The notes beneath the pieces are model-generated. The model had not been told where the DNA came from and searched no databases. It saw only the letters and a program-made list of their open reading frames with translations. Shown one piece after another: positions 36,701 through 43,101 of a stretch of 46,702 bases of DNA. The first letter of the stretch is position 1; the number at the start of each line of letters is the position of its first letter. The stretch covers positions 1 to 46,702 of the forward strand of contig LJZT01000023.1 of NCBI GenBank assembly GCA_001314905.1, in the 5' to 3' direction. Both the position numbers and the translations under genes were made by a program. The DNA comes from Phormidium sp. OSCR (GTDB taxonomy: Bacteria > Cyanobacteriota > Cyanobacteriia > Cyanobacteriales > Geitlerinemataceae).

Positions 36701-38200
36701 GTCACTGCGCTCAAAGCGTTTGTCTTCAAGGACAAAGGTATTGCCATCTCCGGTTAAGTCGGCAATTTGACCGAGATGAAATTCATCGTTAGGGTTGCTG
36801 GTGGATAGGGAGAATAGGGGACGTTTCGCGCCGCCAATACTGGGATTGTCCAGAACGTCGGAAACCCGGCCATTGGGAACCAGCATCACCCCAAACTCAT
36901 CACCGGGGGTCATGTTGAAGGTTTTGACTCCCTGATAGGGGCCGCTATTCCAATCGGGTTCGCCAAAGAGAGACCCAGTAAAGCGTGCGCCTTCATCTTG
37001 AACATTGATAACGATATGACCCTGTTCGGACCCACTGGCGGCTCGTTGTGCGGCGGTGGCGATGAAGTCGTCGATGCTGTCAAACTCCATTTCATCGAGG
37101 CCGGCCAGACTAAAGAAGGCCACTTCTCCCTGGTAGCGTCCGCCGTCAAAGAGGAAGTCTACGTCAACGTCACCGCTGGCCCCGACTTGGAAAACACCCC
37201 GATTGAACTCAGGAACGTCAAAGGCGAGAGGATTCTCGTCCTCATCTTCTTCGTCCTCTTCAGTTTCCTCGTCTAAATCGCCCTCGTCGTCATTTTCGGA
37301 GTCTTCGTTTTCGGAGTCCTCGTTTTCTGCGTCAGTGGTGTTTTCCTCCGAGTCGCTGTCATTTTCGCTGTCACCCAGGTTCTCAGTGTCGTCTTCTGGG
37401 TTGTCGTCTAACTCATTCTCAATCTCGTTTTCTGGGTCATCTTCTGGGTTGTCTTCTAACTCATTCTCAGTCTCGTTTTCTGGGTCATCTTCTGGGTTGT
37501 CGTCTAACTCATTCTCAATCTCGTTTTCTGGGTCATCTTCTGGGTTGTCTTCTAACTCATTCTCAGTCTCGTTGTTAATCTCGTCTTCCGGATTGTCTTC
37601 TAACTCCGTCTCATTCTCAATCTCATCGTCAATCTCGTCTTCTGAATTGTCTTCAGAATCGGCACTCTCATCCCCTGTTGACTCCTTATCATTCGTCTCC
37701 CCTTCATCATTCGGGATATCTGAGTCACCATCCAAGGAATTCTCCCCGTCGTCTACTGAATCCTGAGTTTGGCTGAGGTCTTCATCCTCTTCAGCATAGG
37801 GAATGGTCTCGCCAATGTCCCCGTCGGGAATATACTCGTCATCAATATCAATGTCGTCCCCAACATTGCTGATATCGTCGTTCTCGCCTGGGTCGTTCTC
37901 GCCTGGGTCGTTCTCGCCTGGGTCAGTCTCTGCGTCTTCCACATCGGCTTCACCCTCATCCCCCATCGTCTCCCCATCGTCCGGTAAACCGCCGTCATCT
38001 TCGGGGGTCAGGACATCACTGGGGTCATCAAGGGGGTCTAAGTCTAACCCCTCTGAGTCATCAGCACCATCTATCAGCCCTCCAGGGGTATAGATGGGTT
38101 CTAGGATAAAGGTTTGGTCGAAGTCTTCTGGGGTCTTCGCCTCGGGGGAGTCTTGATGAAAACGACGGTTAAACCAGGAACGGGGATTGAAGGGGGACAT
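27719..38200 (-). CDS. Giant double-subtilase surface protein
   Basis: 3,493 residues. In order: an acidic Asp/Glu/Asn repeat region (~60-335), a DUF4114-type domain (~345-560), a second Ser/Asp/Thr/Glu-rich stretch, subtilase 1 (~795-1060; Asp798, His836, Ser1017), a LysM-like segment, a propeptide-like domain, subtilase 2 (~1430-1960; Asp1442, His1603, Ser1925) with two P-domain-like insertions, a further P-domain, an SH3-like domain, an FN3 domain, seven ~54-residue repeats, SBBP-type beta-propeller repeats, and a C-terminal domain ending in GVDELVIGEIKS. There is no N-terminal signal peptide, so type I secretion through the neighbouring HlyD adaptor is likely. Both catalytic triads are intact. 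It may be a self-processing surface protease or adhesin; targets are unknown. Confidence 0.88.
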   Translation of the reverse strand: MSPFNPRSWFNRRFHQDSPEAKTPEDFDQTFILEPIYTPGGLIDGADDSEGLDLDPLDDPSDVLTPEDDGGLPDDGETMGDEGEADVEDAETDPGENDPGENDPGENDDISNVGDDIDIDDEYIPDGDIGETIPYAEEDEDLSQTQDSVDDGENSLDGDSDIPNDEGETNDKESTGDESADSEDNSEDEIDDEIENETELEDNPEDEINNETENELEDNPEDDPENEIENELDDNPEDDPENETENELEDNPEDDPENEIENELDDNPEDDTENLGDSENDSDSEENTTDAENEDSENEDSENDDEGDLDEETEEDEEDEDENPLAFDVPEFNRGVFQVGASGDVDVDFLFDGGRYQGEVAFFSLAGLDEMEFDSIDDFIATAAQRAASGSEQGHIVINVQDEGARFTGSLFGEPDWNSGPYQGVKTFNMTPGDEFGVMLVPNGRVSDVLDNPSIGGAKRPLFSLSTSNPNDEFHLGQIADLTGDGNTFVLEDKRFERSDWDYDDVIFQIRGAVGDAVHVSDVIDPELDWRQDDMGKALLAYTDPYLATSEQLDLAELAAESDGGPDGDDASESSDSTSDSAGPDSEAEELEAAETDTETDSDETEADEDDSDEAQTEADNSESDDAAEASESTESTESGNSSSQESSSSATDSATDSETDNETDSATDSATDSETDNETDSATDSETDDETDDETGTEPQESSSDSEVTASDASETETETETETETKTGTETENPEGSDGSAEVSETQDESGSQDPVADSDVDRTSDESDPAESDRPATPQPFEFPKQDQTLVGIIDTGFAQDNPDLDYNNLILGQDLVDGDDNPLLAPGEGNEHGTHLLGLIAAQQDNDLGIDGINPDAPIWLGRAVGSGDWASSLVEFVDAAQEAGQPNAVVNLSLDLTEIDAEGNVTPRYELTAQERTALEYARQQGVLVVAAAGNQGGTLSGLAQAAREFDNVLTVGAAEEFDPNVAVAQGHDRADYSNVGAGLGLVAPGGTAENPVVSTVGDDLGTLAGTSVATARVTGATSQVWAANPELSYRQVMEILQTTATDLGTPNWNAETGAGLLNLVAAVHLAKATKPQAYDPSPIEIGENPRWRYIVRPGETPAGIAEEQLGDEAAWSEIRDSEGNPVLGPDEVLPPGTVVDLPVYWGGSVNREVESPLREPQPLTPANQEPEDLQLSLSRLYNPGETLRVSGWVSDADGADDLERVELWLRQDGGDWLEVGETSEFAIDPNHPDWGGFEQELSGLTPGQYELRAIPHDQSGEVGQPVSHSFTVLSVSEDQHLSERVKQAITQAMNLDAYHPDILALTEQWVVSVKNGESPEALAQQLGGTVLEPTGHIPNTYVWKFDGDNDPYDIAAAMDGVSEIEFAYPLVDLPIDWHDPTLSVDSPPFNVNNSSYSWHLENTGQTGGQSGVDSRVKLAWDNHGVSGQGATIGVVDTGFDYNHLNLRDNYQAHLSYDFDEDNDDPSYILSVTSGLARSRSIKPGETYDVKWDDGSWSIYDIKGHISNLDLNLKGVRLGDNSQIEDVEMSLISPNGQEFRLSDLEAGEKTYSTDVFNGKSPNAPNANHPWKLKITNHNSEDILLERDTSVKFEVVNPHGTQVAGAAIANSAGEERGVAPGAAWAGLQLGNYGFTDSAISKTLSHEKQAIDIYNNSWGTTFRGVSLPGATWTLENGVETGRNDLGNAFIFSGGNSRQQHDNVNYNPLANSRYTLAVGAVDHVGNQAVYSTPGAPLFLSAPSANTHAISYSGNPQSISNNGSVLSVDLGEFPGLSSSELINSLQVQLGINHAQYEDLEVSLVRVGEDGTETRAKLFSDVPFEKPDKEDWTVNFSDIFLQELPDHTALFKGDFRPEESLDIFTHQEASGTWSVEVRGLNPNNSHESLGSAAVFLNTAGIATTDIQTDAGSSAGNWTNQFGGTSAAAPIVSGVIALMLEVNPDLTWRDIQHILVETANREAIHDENADWSGSPEDAIRHSHQYGFGMVDADAAVAAAKSWVPVAPETSLTVKDLPHIQNSRIPKNDPEGVSSSIEIEDDLTLEWVEIDFQGNHPTPQNLTLELVHTYTTAEGEEKTTVSELASPYEISKKIGQPANPDDWWFTSVRHWGETSQGTWTLRVANDGNDSSVLSTGNDDQETEGIWDGWTLTLHGTEPIQESDYPKQGYVNDKVGNLPLNLREGPSIDYHAPDVLEKGTSLTILRPVTGGDYETPEGEIRSDWYEVEVGGQTGYVAAYFVEYGNPLTPPDEDGSSLEFDIDAWREQNFEWEQYSTSDSEDLTNLSENNLGHLHSTTRQWILDTNNSVELPDGDVLVPISKFDGRYYRWTREILQDDLVSIAQQSLGDTSEDVQNFILKMNQNLMPGFHGDGLSIGALGLIPYEVSEDELNLYSATSDGDEGETSPPDIPTNLRFERNGDRVTLSWDAVADEGTSQGNLTYNLRVGTTPGGSDIVDATRQDAELGNVAENTSWTLDDLPPGSYYWSVQAVDGGFASSEFASEQSFTIEEPVFKVGEEFQVNTYTDDDQLRPSVTRLADGGFVVTWHSEGQDGSGHGVYGQRYDSKGHPVGSEFQVNTHADESQRHPSVTGLSDGGFIVTWSSPDGSGYGIYGQRYDSHSHPVGSEFQVNTYTDGVQVYSSVTGLSDGGFVVTWHSWEQDGSGYGIYGQRYDSHSHPVGSEFQVNTYTDDWQARPSVTGLLDGGFIVTWESQGQDGSGYGVYGQRYDSYGSSVGSEFQVNTYTDGSQREPSVTDLADGGFVVTWQSGGQDGSGYGVYGQRYDSYGNSVDSEFRVNTYTDNGQWYPSVTGLSDGGFVVTWHSWEQDGSRAGVYGQRYHNNGNLVGQEFLVNTYTNDYQGYPSATGLSNGRFVMTWQSEGQDGSGSGIFGQIFGTGDTVESSILNDSWIQQAGTNQPDSANGVDVDSDGNVYVVGTTLGDLVNPIQGVADPFLAKYNTEGNVVWLKQPHQGTNFNAFTDVKVADDGSVYVIGYDDTNAEVTSGNGTLSKFDADGNPIWHQVIETLGIQDWLSGIETDANGNIYLAGLRANSEQESEAVLMKYDADGNEVWSTSVEGDGKTYGRSVAVDSEGNVYFAGVTTAHADDNSDLDGFNIFLKRYDTNGVEQWTEMLGTTSHQSPVLDPTQRFHRDVHVVIDTEDRIYVTGTTAGAFPGETHSGKADGFLASYLTDGTLNWTRQFGGSGEERISALAVDDAGVVRVGGYTDLAFASDGHGPIDGFIMSYDRHGNLLEQDHIGSSAGDEILGMATDRNNNFYVVGRTTGDLGGFNAGEYDAWVAKNPTNLSGSENSTQSYFAEDLHTEGNEVRMEDYPKTNQARAEFLADLVNLQTVDFEEFENNSRPQVLDFGGTTATLSYTGDLMVETLVEGTNGGMFPTSGKNYLMSRNDTEFTIEFSEPQSAFGLNITDAEGSPFSMTLHREDGTTKNVVIPVEANYIEFSGSVLFFGVKDTETPFNAVTIHKPEETERLGVDELVIGEIKS
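29531..30670 (-). repeat. Seven tandem ~54-residue repeats
   Basis: Seven in-frame repeats of about 163 bp encode VGSEFQVNTYTD ... PSVTGLSDGGFVVTW ... GSGYGVYGQRYDS. Neighbouring copies are very similar, so recent expansion or homogenisation is likely. They look like beta-propeller blades or surface repeats. Confidence 0.85.
36130..36250 (-). repeat. Short TDSATDSETDNE coding repeats
   Basis: Six- and twelve-base coding repeats (Thr-Asp-Ser-Ala/Glu) in the acidic linker before the first subtilase domain. Such low-complexity stretches change length readily by slippage. Confidence 0.7.
37393..37584 (-). repeat. Four 48-bp tandem repeats in acidic region
   Basis: Four consecutive 48-bp units (37393, 37441, 37489, 37537) encode 16-residue acidic repeats of the type ENELDDNPEDDPENEI. 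Units 1 and 3, and 2 and 4, are more alike, which implies duplication of a 96-bp pair. A shorter 15-bp repeat coding NDPGE lies at ~37880-37921. Confidence 0.85.
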
Positions 38201-38349
38201 AATCGTAGATGCTCCGAACTCGCAAGATTGAAATGGCAGACGATGGTTAGATTTAGGGATAGGTCTCGTTCGGATGGTCCGTTAAGGGACTGATCAATAA
38301 CCTATTTTTCGCTGGTTTCACTCTATACCAACTTCCGGAAGGTTTTAAT

Positions 38350-38602
38350 AAAGTTTCTGTGAAGATTTAGGTTTGAATTTGGGGGGTTTTATGGGTTTTA
38401 AAAATAGGCCAATTAGATCTGTCAGTTTTTTTGGGGCTGTTTTACGGAAGTCGGCTGATATTGTAATATTTGTTTACATTGTCGGGAAAAATGGCGGCTT
38501 CACTGAAGGGAGCATCAATGGCGGTAAGGTTTGTGGGGTAAGGATTTCGGCGCTTTTTTACCCGGATGCGTCTTGTCTTCACAGAATCTTCACAGAAACT
38601 TT
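38350..38602. repeat. Distant 18-bp inverted repeat, upstream region
   Basis: AAAGTTTCTGTGAAGATT (38350-38367) is the exact reverse complement of 38585-38602. The two arms bracket the promoter-like motif of the giant protease gene. A paired regulator site, or a loop, is possible. Confidence 0.5.
38419..38447 (-). promoter_or_regulatory. Shared promoter-like motif, giant protease gene
   Basis: Read on the minus strand: CCGTAAAA, 15 bases, TGACAG. It lies inside a 70-base block (38417-38486) that aligns without gaps to 42590-42659 upstream of the XDD3 gene, with 52 of 70 identical bases by my count. The implied leader is ~210 nt. Confidence 0.6.
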
Positions 38603-38656
38603 GCAATCCAGATTCGGTTGAGATGGAGGGAATGGGAGTGACGGCTGATCACAAAA

Positions 38657-38679
38657 CGGGGTGGGACTGGCCCACCCCG
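38657..38679 (-). terminator. Rho-independent terminator of HlyD gene
   Basis: CGGGGTGGG and CCCACCCCG form a perfect 9-bp stem with a 5-nt loop, 30 bases after the HlyD stop codon. On the minus strand the stem is followed by TTTTG. Confidence 0.75.
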
Positions 38680-38709
38680 AGATTCAGGACGGTAGTTGAA
38701 CGATATGGA

Positions 38710-40323
38710 TTAGGAGTCGTCCTCGGAGACCCAGGGGAAGAAACGAGGGAGGTCAATGAGGCGACCAAATTGGTGTTGTATTTTCTGGTAAAGGTTCCGA
38801 TTTTCGGTGCGAATGTGAACGTAGCCTTTATCTTCAGGAAGGCGAAGATAATCTTGATTTTCAATCTGAAAGGTTACTTCAAAGACATCTTCAACACCGG
38901 AATCTTGGCGATTGGTCAGAGGACGAATGGTATCAATTCTGGACGTGTATTTAATGTTTCGGGGTTGGTTGGGCATCCGAAACTCGACAGGTTGTCGTTC
39001 CTTTTGTTGTTGCTTAACGAGATGATAGTCGGCTTGTGAAATTTGAGCGGTGACTTCTAAATAGGCGAGGTTGGCAATGGATAAAACCTCTTCTCCTGCG
39101 GGAATAAAGGCGCCGTCACGTCGGTCAAGGTTTTGATTTAATACGATTCCCGAGATGGTTGCGGTTTTGGTGAGTTCGGATTGACGATCGCGGAGGTCTT
39201 GGAGTTGGCCCTGGCGAGCAACGATCGCCTCGCGATGGGTTTGCACCTGGATGGTTGCGGTTTCGACGTCATTGCGGGCGATCGCACGTTCGTTGTAGTG
39301 GCGATCGCGTTGTTCTTGCAAGTCCATCCGTTTCTGATCGAAGTCCCAACCGACCTGTTGTTCTTGTTCACGAGTCACATTGGCTTGATGACGTCGTTGG
39401 GTCAAGGAGGCTTCCTGGCCTCGGATCTGGCTCTGAATTTGTTGAAGACGAGCTTGGTTTTGCTCTTGCTCACTTTCGAGTTGGAATATCCTGTCTTCAG
39501 CATTGACAAGCTTATCTTCGTGGTCACGAACAACCGGATGAGAGGTCTGAAGAACTTCACCGATGTAAGGTTGTAACTCGTCTAGCTCTTCCTGATGGTG
39601 TTTTTTCTGAGCTGACCAAAAACTTAGTTCTCGGACGATCGCCTCTTGACGATCTTCAAGTTCTCGTACTTCACCCTGGAGGCGTTCAACTTCATAGCGA
39701 TCGCTCTCCCCCTGAGCCTCAACCCCGCCGCGCTCCTCTTGAAAGCGGCGAGTCTGAGGAATCCCAGGTCCACCCTGAATCGCCCGCATATCAGCCAGAT
39801 GAGCATCCAGGCGACCCTGAGCTTGTTGCAACTCCTCGTTCGCTTGTTCTTCCCGTTGTTGCGATCGCGCCAAGCGCTGTTGAGCCACCTCAAGAGCGGC
39901 TTCCTCCTCTTGCAGCGATCGTTCCACCTCCGCCAGACGGTCCGCGATATCTTCACTGTCGATGGACAGCACCACATCCCCAGGCTGAACCCTCTGAAGA
40001 GGAAACACCCGCAGCTGAACCCGTCCTGGCCGGTCCATATGAATCGTTTGTCGTTGACCTGGGAGAGTTTTCAGAGTAGCATCCCCATTCACATGATGGG
40101 GAAGCGGAATCAAGCCACCGGCCCCCAGAGCCACCAAAGCTGTTCCCACCCAGAGCCAACGATGTCGAGCCGGTTGGGAGTCCGACTTAGCCGACGTGGC
40201 TTCGGGGACTGTCTCAGGACTCTCAGCGGCGGGAGCGGGGGCCGGCTGTTTCTCGGGAGTCTCCGGTGTGGGAGGAACCACGCGCAACGGAGAAGCATTT
40301 TGGTTTTGAGGTTGAGATGTCAT
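38710..40323 (-). CDS. HlyD-family type I secretion adaptor
   Basis: This 537-residue membrane fusion protein has a Pro-rich cytoplasmic N-terminus, one TM helix (WLWVGTALVALGAGGLIPL, ~57-76), a lipoyl-like first half (LRVFPLQRVQPGDVVLSID), a long coiled coil (~130-390, rich in Gln/Glu/Arg), and the second lipoyl/beta-barrel part (SGIVLNQNLDRRDGAFIPAGEEVL). Such proteins connect an inner-membrane ABC exporter to an outer-membrane channel. The giant protein downstream lacks a signal peptide and is the natural cargo. No ABC transporter or TolC gene lies in the window. A GTG at 40350 would add nine residues. A terminator follows, so it has its own transcript. Confidence 0.85.
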   Translation of the reverse strand: MTSQPQNQNASPLRVVPPTPETPEKQPAPAPAAESPETVPEATSAKSDSQPARHRWLWVGTALVALGAGGLIPLPHHVNGDATLKTLPGQRQTIHMDRPGRVQLRVFPLQRVQPGDVVLSIDSEDIADRLAEVERSLQEEEAALEVAQQRLARSQQREEQANEELQQAQGRLDAHLADMRAIQGGPGIPQTRRFQEERGGVEAQGESDRYEVERLQGEVRELEDRQEAIVRELSFWSAQKKHHQEELDELQPYIGEVLQTSHPVVRDHEDKLVNAEDRIFQLESEQEQNQARLQQIQSQIRGQEASLTQRRHQANVTREQEQQVGWDFDQKRMDLQEQRDRHYNERAIARNDVETATIQVQTHREAIVARQGQLQDLRDRQSELTKTATISGIVLNQNLDRRDGAFIPAGEEVLSIANLAYLEVTAQISQADYHLVKQQQKERQPVEFRMPNQPRNIKYTSRIDTIRPLTNRQDSGVEDVFEVTFQIENQDYLRLPEDKGYVHIRTENRNLYQKIQHQFGRLIDLPRFFPWVSEDDS

Positions 40324-40439
40324 GGGTCGTGATAGATGCGTCAACAACACCCGGCGGTCTGGCTATCACCAGTCTGGCTGGGGTAACGGGATGTCCGGCT
40401 GAGCCACGTTGGCCGGTTACAAGACACCTCGTCACTAAT

Positions 40440-40468
40440 CTGTCGTTTCCTGGGGGGCGTTTTTACGG
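40440..40468 (-). promoter_or_regulatory. Shared promoter-like motif, HlyD gene
   Basis: Minus strand: CCGTAAAA, 15 bases, CGACAG, with the same spacing as the copies before the sigma, giant protease and XDD3 genes. The flanking ATTCCCGTAAAA and GACAGATT also agree. The leader would be ~110 nt. Confidence 0.6.
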
Positions 40469-40624
40469 GAATTGCCCCGATCTGTTATGAAACTTAACAC
40501 TTGACCGAAAATCAGGAACTATCCATGGGTCATTGAGGCTAGAAGGTGTTATACCGAGCCTCAATTGTTGATTAAAGATATAATTGACGATAGCTGTTAT
40601 ATCAGTTTGGCAGGCAATTGATGT

Positions 40625-40882
40625 ATGAATAAAATTACCGTAGAAGAAATTACTCAAGATTTGAGCCACTATCTTCAACGCGCTCAAGCTGGGGAAAGTT
40701 TTGTTGTTTTTCAAGCCGACCAGCCGATTGCCAAAATCACGTCAGCTCAATCAGAGAGTATTTTAGACGCTTTTGACAGGTTCCGCGATCGAATAACTTC
40801 AGAGGAAATTGATTTGGATGGTGATGAAATTTTTGCTGATGTTCGCGACCCAACTCCAACTCCTGAAAAACCTTGCTGGTGA
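40625..40882 (+). CDS. Phd/YefM-type antitoxin
   Basis: The 85-residue protein MNKITVEEITQDLSHYLQRAQAGESFVVFQADQPIAKI shows the Phd/YefM fold pattern (an early strand and helix, then G-E-x-F-V-V and P-I-A-K-I), with an acidic toxin-binding tail (EEIDLDGDEIFADV). These antitoxins repress their own operon. Its TGA overlaps the VapC ATG. The module interrupts the row of minus-strand surface-protein genes and is transcribed in the opposite direction, which suggests a later insertion. Confidence 0.88.
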   Translation: MNKITVEEITQDLSHYLQRAQAGESFVVFQADQPIAKITSAQSESILDAFDRFRDRITSEEIDLDGDEIFADVRDPTPTPEKPCW

Positions 40883-41301
40883 TGAGCGTAACGTTTTTAC
40901 TGGACACCAATATTATTTCCGAAAGTGTTAAACTACAGCCCAATGAAACGTTTTTAGATAACTTTCGCCGAAATCTGGAAAATTCTGCGATCGCCTCGGT
41001 AACATGGCATGAGCTTCTTTATGGATTATACCGATCACCTGAGTCTCGACGAAGACGTAATTTGTCCAATTACTTAACAGAGGTTATCCAAAACAAAATG
41101 CCCATTCTGCCGTACTGTGATGCTGCGGCCAGATGGTTTGCAGCCGAACGTGCTAGGCTGACAACTCTGGGTCGGATGCCCTCATACCCAGATGGTCAAA
41201 TTGCGGCGATCGCAAGAGTCAATCATTTAATTCTTGTGACTCGTAATGTTTCGGATTTTGTTAATTTTGAAGGGCTAATTATTGAGAATTGGTTTGTTTA
41301 A
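40882..41301 (+). CDS. vapC: VapC-type PIN toxin 3
   Basis: The 139-residue protein MSVTFLLDTNIISES has the PIN residues Asp (LLDTN), Glu (VTWHELLYGL, ~43), Asp (YPDGQIAAIA, ~100) and Asp in TRNVSDF. It is predicted to be a metal-dependent RNase inhibited by the upstream Phd-like protein. I chose the ATG at 40882, overlapping the antitoxin stop, rather than the TTG nine bases earlier. A MITE-like inverted repeat begins 12 bases after its stop. Confidence 0.9.
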   Translation: MSVTFLLDTNIISESVKLQPNETFLDNFRRNLENSAIASVTWHELLYGLYRSPESRRRRNLSNYLTEVIQNKMPILPYCDAAARWFAAERARLTTLGRMPSYPDGQIAAIARVNHLILVTRNVSDFVNFEGLIIENWFV

Positions 41302-41312
41302 CCTCATGAATC

Positions 41313-41377
41313 GGTGCGTTCCAGCTAGCTTAATCTTGTTACCAAAATTCAAGATTTGAAGAAAGCCAGGACGCACC
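41313..41377. repeat. MITE-like imperfect inverted repeat, copy A
   Basis: Begins GGTGCGTTCCAGCT and ends AGCCAGGACGCACC. It resembles the repeat at 43223-43285 in length and in its GGTGCGTTCC end. It lies just after the VapBC module. Confidence 0.55.
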
Positions 41378-41454
41378 CTACCGCTATTAATTGTCCAGTC
41401 AAACCCAGCTCGGAATCTCAGTCAAGGGATATCTCAAGCCGGGTCGTCACCGTC

Positions 41455-42354
41455 CTAACTCATCTGGCTACTATCATGGCTTGAACGACGGCGTGATTTT
41501 AAGGCACCAGCCGCCAAAGTCACCAGTCCTAGAGCCAGAGCAGATGAGGGTTCTGGAACTGGACGAGGCTCCAAATTGCCAATCCCAGCAATGATGTCAT
41601 TATCACATTCAGGAGCCAGAGTATAAACATACTCACCATCCGGGAGAAGATGCCGGTCAAATTGGAAAGCGATGGTATGCGTTCCCGTTGCACCAAAGTG
41701 ACCAAAATCAAGCCCCAAATCATTGATATTGCTCAAGAACTGAATATCACCAATTTTGGTTCCAGAGACCATACTATTAGGAACATGGCGGTTGGGGTTG
41801 AAGTAGGAATCTGTGATACTCAAATCACCGGCTTGAGGATTTCCGCCATGCTGGGTAATCCAGTTAATATAACCCGAAAGACTGGCATCAGTGAGTAGGT
41901 TTCCATTCCGTTGTGCAATATCAGTCGCCCTGACATTTTCGTAAACTCCCAGTTCGCTGACCCCGGATTCACTGTTCTCAGCAAAACGAATTCCAAACAG
42001 GTCTCCATTCGCATTTGCTGTGTCTAGATCATTACCTGAGAAATTGAAGAGTAAGTCTCCCCAACCAGTATGTCCATTTTCAGCATATTGGCTGGATTTA
42101 CCTTCAAGAGCCAAGTTGGAGTTAATGGCAAAAAAGATACTGTCATCGGTCTGTTGCAGTGCCGTTCCGTAAATTTCATAGGGAGTTCCTCCAACCTCAT
42201 AACCAGCCATGCTGTCATTGAATGAGTCAATGGAGTAGTGCCAACCGTTATGCAGGGTAGCCGCTGATGCGGAGGTCGAGAAGGTTGCTAACGAAAGCCC
42301 CGAAATTCCGGCGATGAAAACTGTTGCTGTTGCTTGATTGAGTTTTGAAAACAT
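41455..42354 (-). CDS. XDD3-like PEP-CTERM surface protein
   Basis: The 299-residue protein has a signal peptide (MFSKLNQATATVFIAGISGL ... ASAA), a mature start TLHNGWHYSIDSFNDSM, and a C-terminal PEP-CTERM signal (VPEPSSALALG, hydrophobic stretch, KSRRRSS). The N-terminal pattern matches the exosortase-dependent XDD3 family of cyanobacterial surface proteins as I remember it. Exosortase would anchor or process it; no exosortase gene is in the window. Its upstream region shares a 70-base block, including the promoter-like motif, with the giant protease gene, so the two are probably co-regulated. Confidence 0.82.
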   Translation of the reverse strand: MFSKLNQATATVFIAGISGLSLATFSTSASAATLHNGWHYSIDSFNDSMAGYEVGGTPYEIYGTALQQTDDSIFFAINSNLALEGKSSQYAENGHTGWGDLLFNFSGNDLDTANANGDLFGIRFAENSESGVSELGVYENVRATDIAQRNGNLLTDASLSGYINWITQHGGNPQAGDLSITDSYFNPNRHVPNSMVSGTKIGDIQFLSNINDLGLDFGHFGATGTHTIAFQFDRHLLPDGEYVYTLAPECDNDIIAGIGNLEPRPVPEPSSALALGLVTLAAGALKSRRRSSHDSSQMS

Positions 42355-42895
42355 GGTGATTTACCTCAGGTTAGTATGTGGCGGTCTAGATCATCAAAGC
42401 CATCTCCCTAGAACTGTCCCTTTTCTTTTGTTCCTGTGGCAGTGGTCTAAATGGAATTCAGGCTTAGGGATTAAACTTCGGTTATCCAGGTCTGCAACTA
42501 ACCTATCACAATCTTGAAAACCTCTTTTTAAAGCTTATATAAAGCTACCTAAAAATAGCCCATTTTTGTCAGTAGACAAGGGGACAATAATCTGTCAGGA
42601 TTTTTCCGGCAATTTTACAGAAGTGCGGTCATATTGTAATACAAGTTTACAAAATCAGGAATAAACTCTTCACTCTAAGACCTTGTAGAAAATTGCTGAA
42701 ACCTATTCAGGGCAACGATTGTGCAAGTTTAATTCTAATCTTTAGGGAAAACTTTACCGAAACTTTATAAAGCAATTTGCGATCGCCTCCTCTGGCCGGG
42801 TGGGGAATGAGTGGCGATCAGGACCTGCTATAATCCGACGGGGGGGCGATCATTAAGCCATATCAAAGTCTATCGGTCAAATCCGGCGATCGCCT
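42355..42895. other. Long upstream region of the XDD3 gene
   Basis: There is no coding signal here. It holds a ribosome binding site (AGGTAAAT on the minus strand), a self-complementary AGCTTATATAAAGCT stretch (~42533), the promoter-like motif at 42592-42620, and CTTTACCGAAACTTT at 42752, which recalls CTTCACAGAAACTTT upstream of the giant gene (38589). Confidence 0.5.
42592..42620 (-). promoter_or_regulatory. Shared promoter-like motif, XDD3 gene
   Basis: Minus strand: CTGTAAAA, 15 bases, TGACAG, followed by ATT. It is the same arrangement and distance class (~230 nt leader) as before the giant protease gene. Confidence 0.6.
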
Positions 42896-43101
42896 ATGGC
42901 ACAACCCTGTGAAATCCACAATGTTGTAGAACCATGCTTAGAATGTAAAATTCATGCCAAAAATTCCCCAAACGAATGATTCGAGATAGCTTGATAAAGC
43001 TGCCCCGAATTCGTGTTGCTCAGGTTATTCAAGACTATAATTTACTGGTTGAATTTAGCGACGGAGATATTCAAAAATGTATGATAAATCAGTCATGGTA
43101 G
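42896..43101 (+). pseudogene. DUF2442-like gene fragments
   Basis: Two tiny frames overlap as ATGA: 42896-42979 (27 codons, MAQPCEIHNVVEPCLECK) and 42976-43101 (41 codons). The second reads LPRIRVAQVIQDYNLLVEFSDGDI, which is the start of a DUF2442 domain, then ends early. DUF2442 proteins are ~80-100 residues and often form toxin-antitoxin-like pairs with DUF4160. This is probably a decayed module. Confidence 0.5.

Noticed and set aside
37203-37766. 187-aa Ser-rich plus-strand ORF
   Set aside because: It is the complement of the acidic repeat region of the giant protein; GAA/GAT-rich codons read as Ser codons in reverse.
38373-38621. 82-aa plus-strand ORF upstream of the giant gene
   Set aside because: It covers the block shared with the non-coding upstream region of the XDD3 gene, and its codons are not conserved there. 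It is regulatory DNA rather than a gene.
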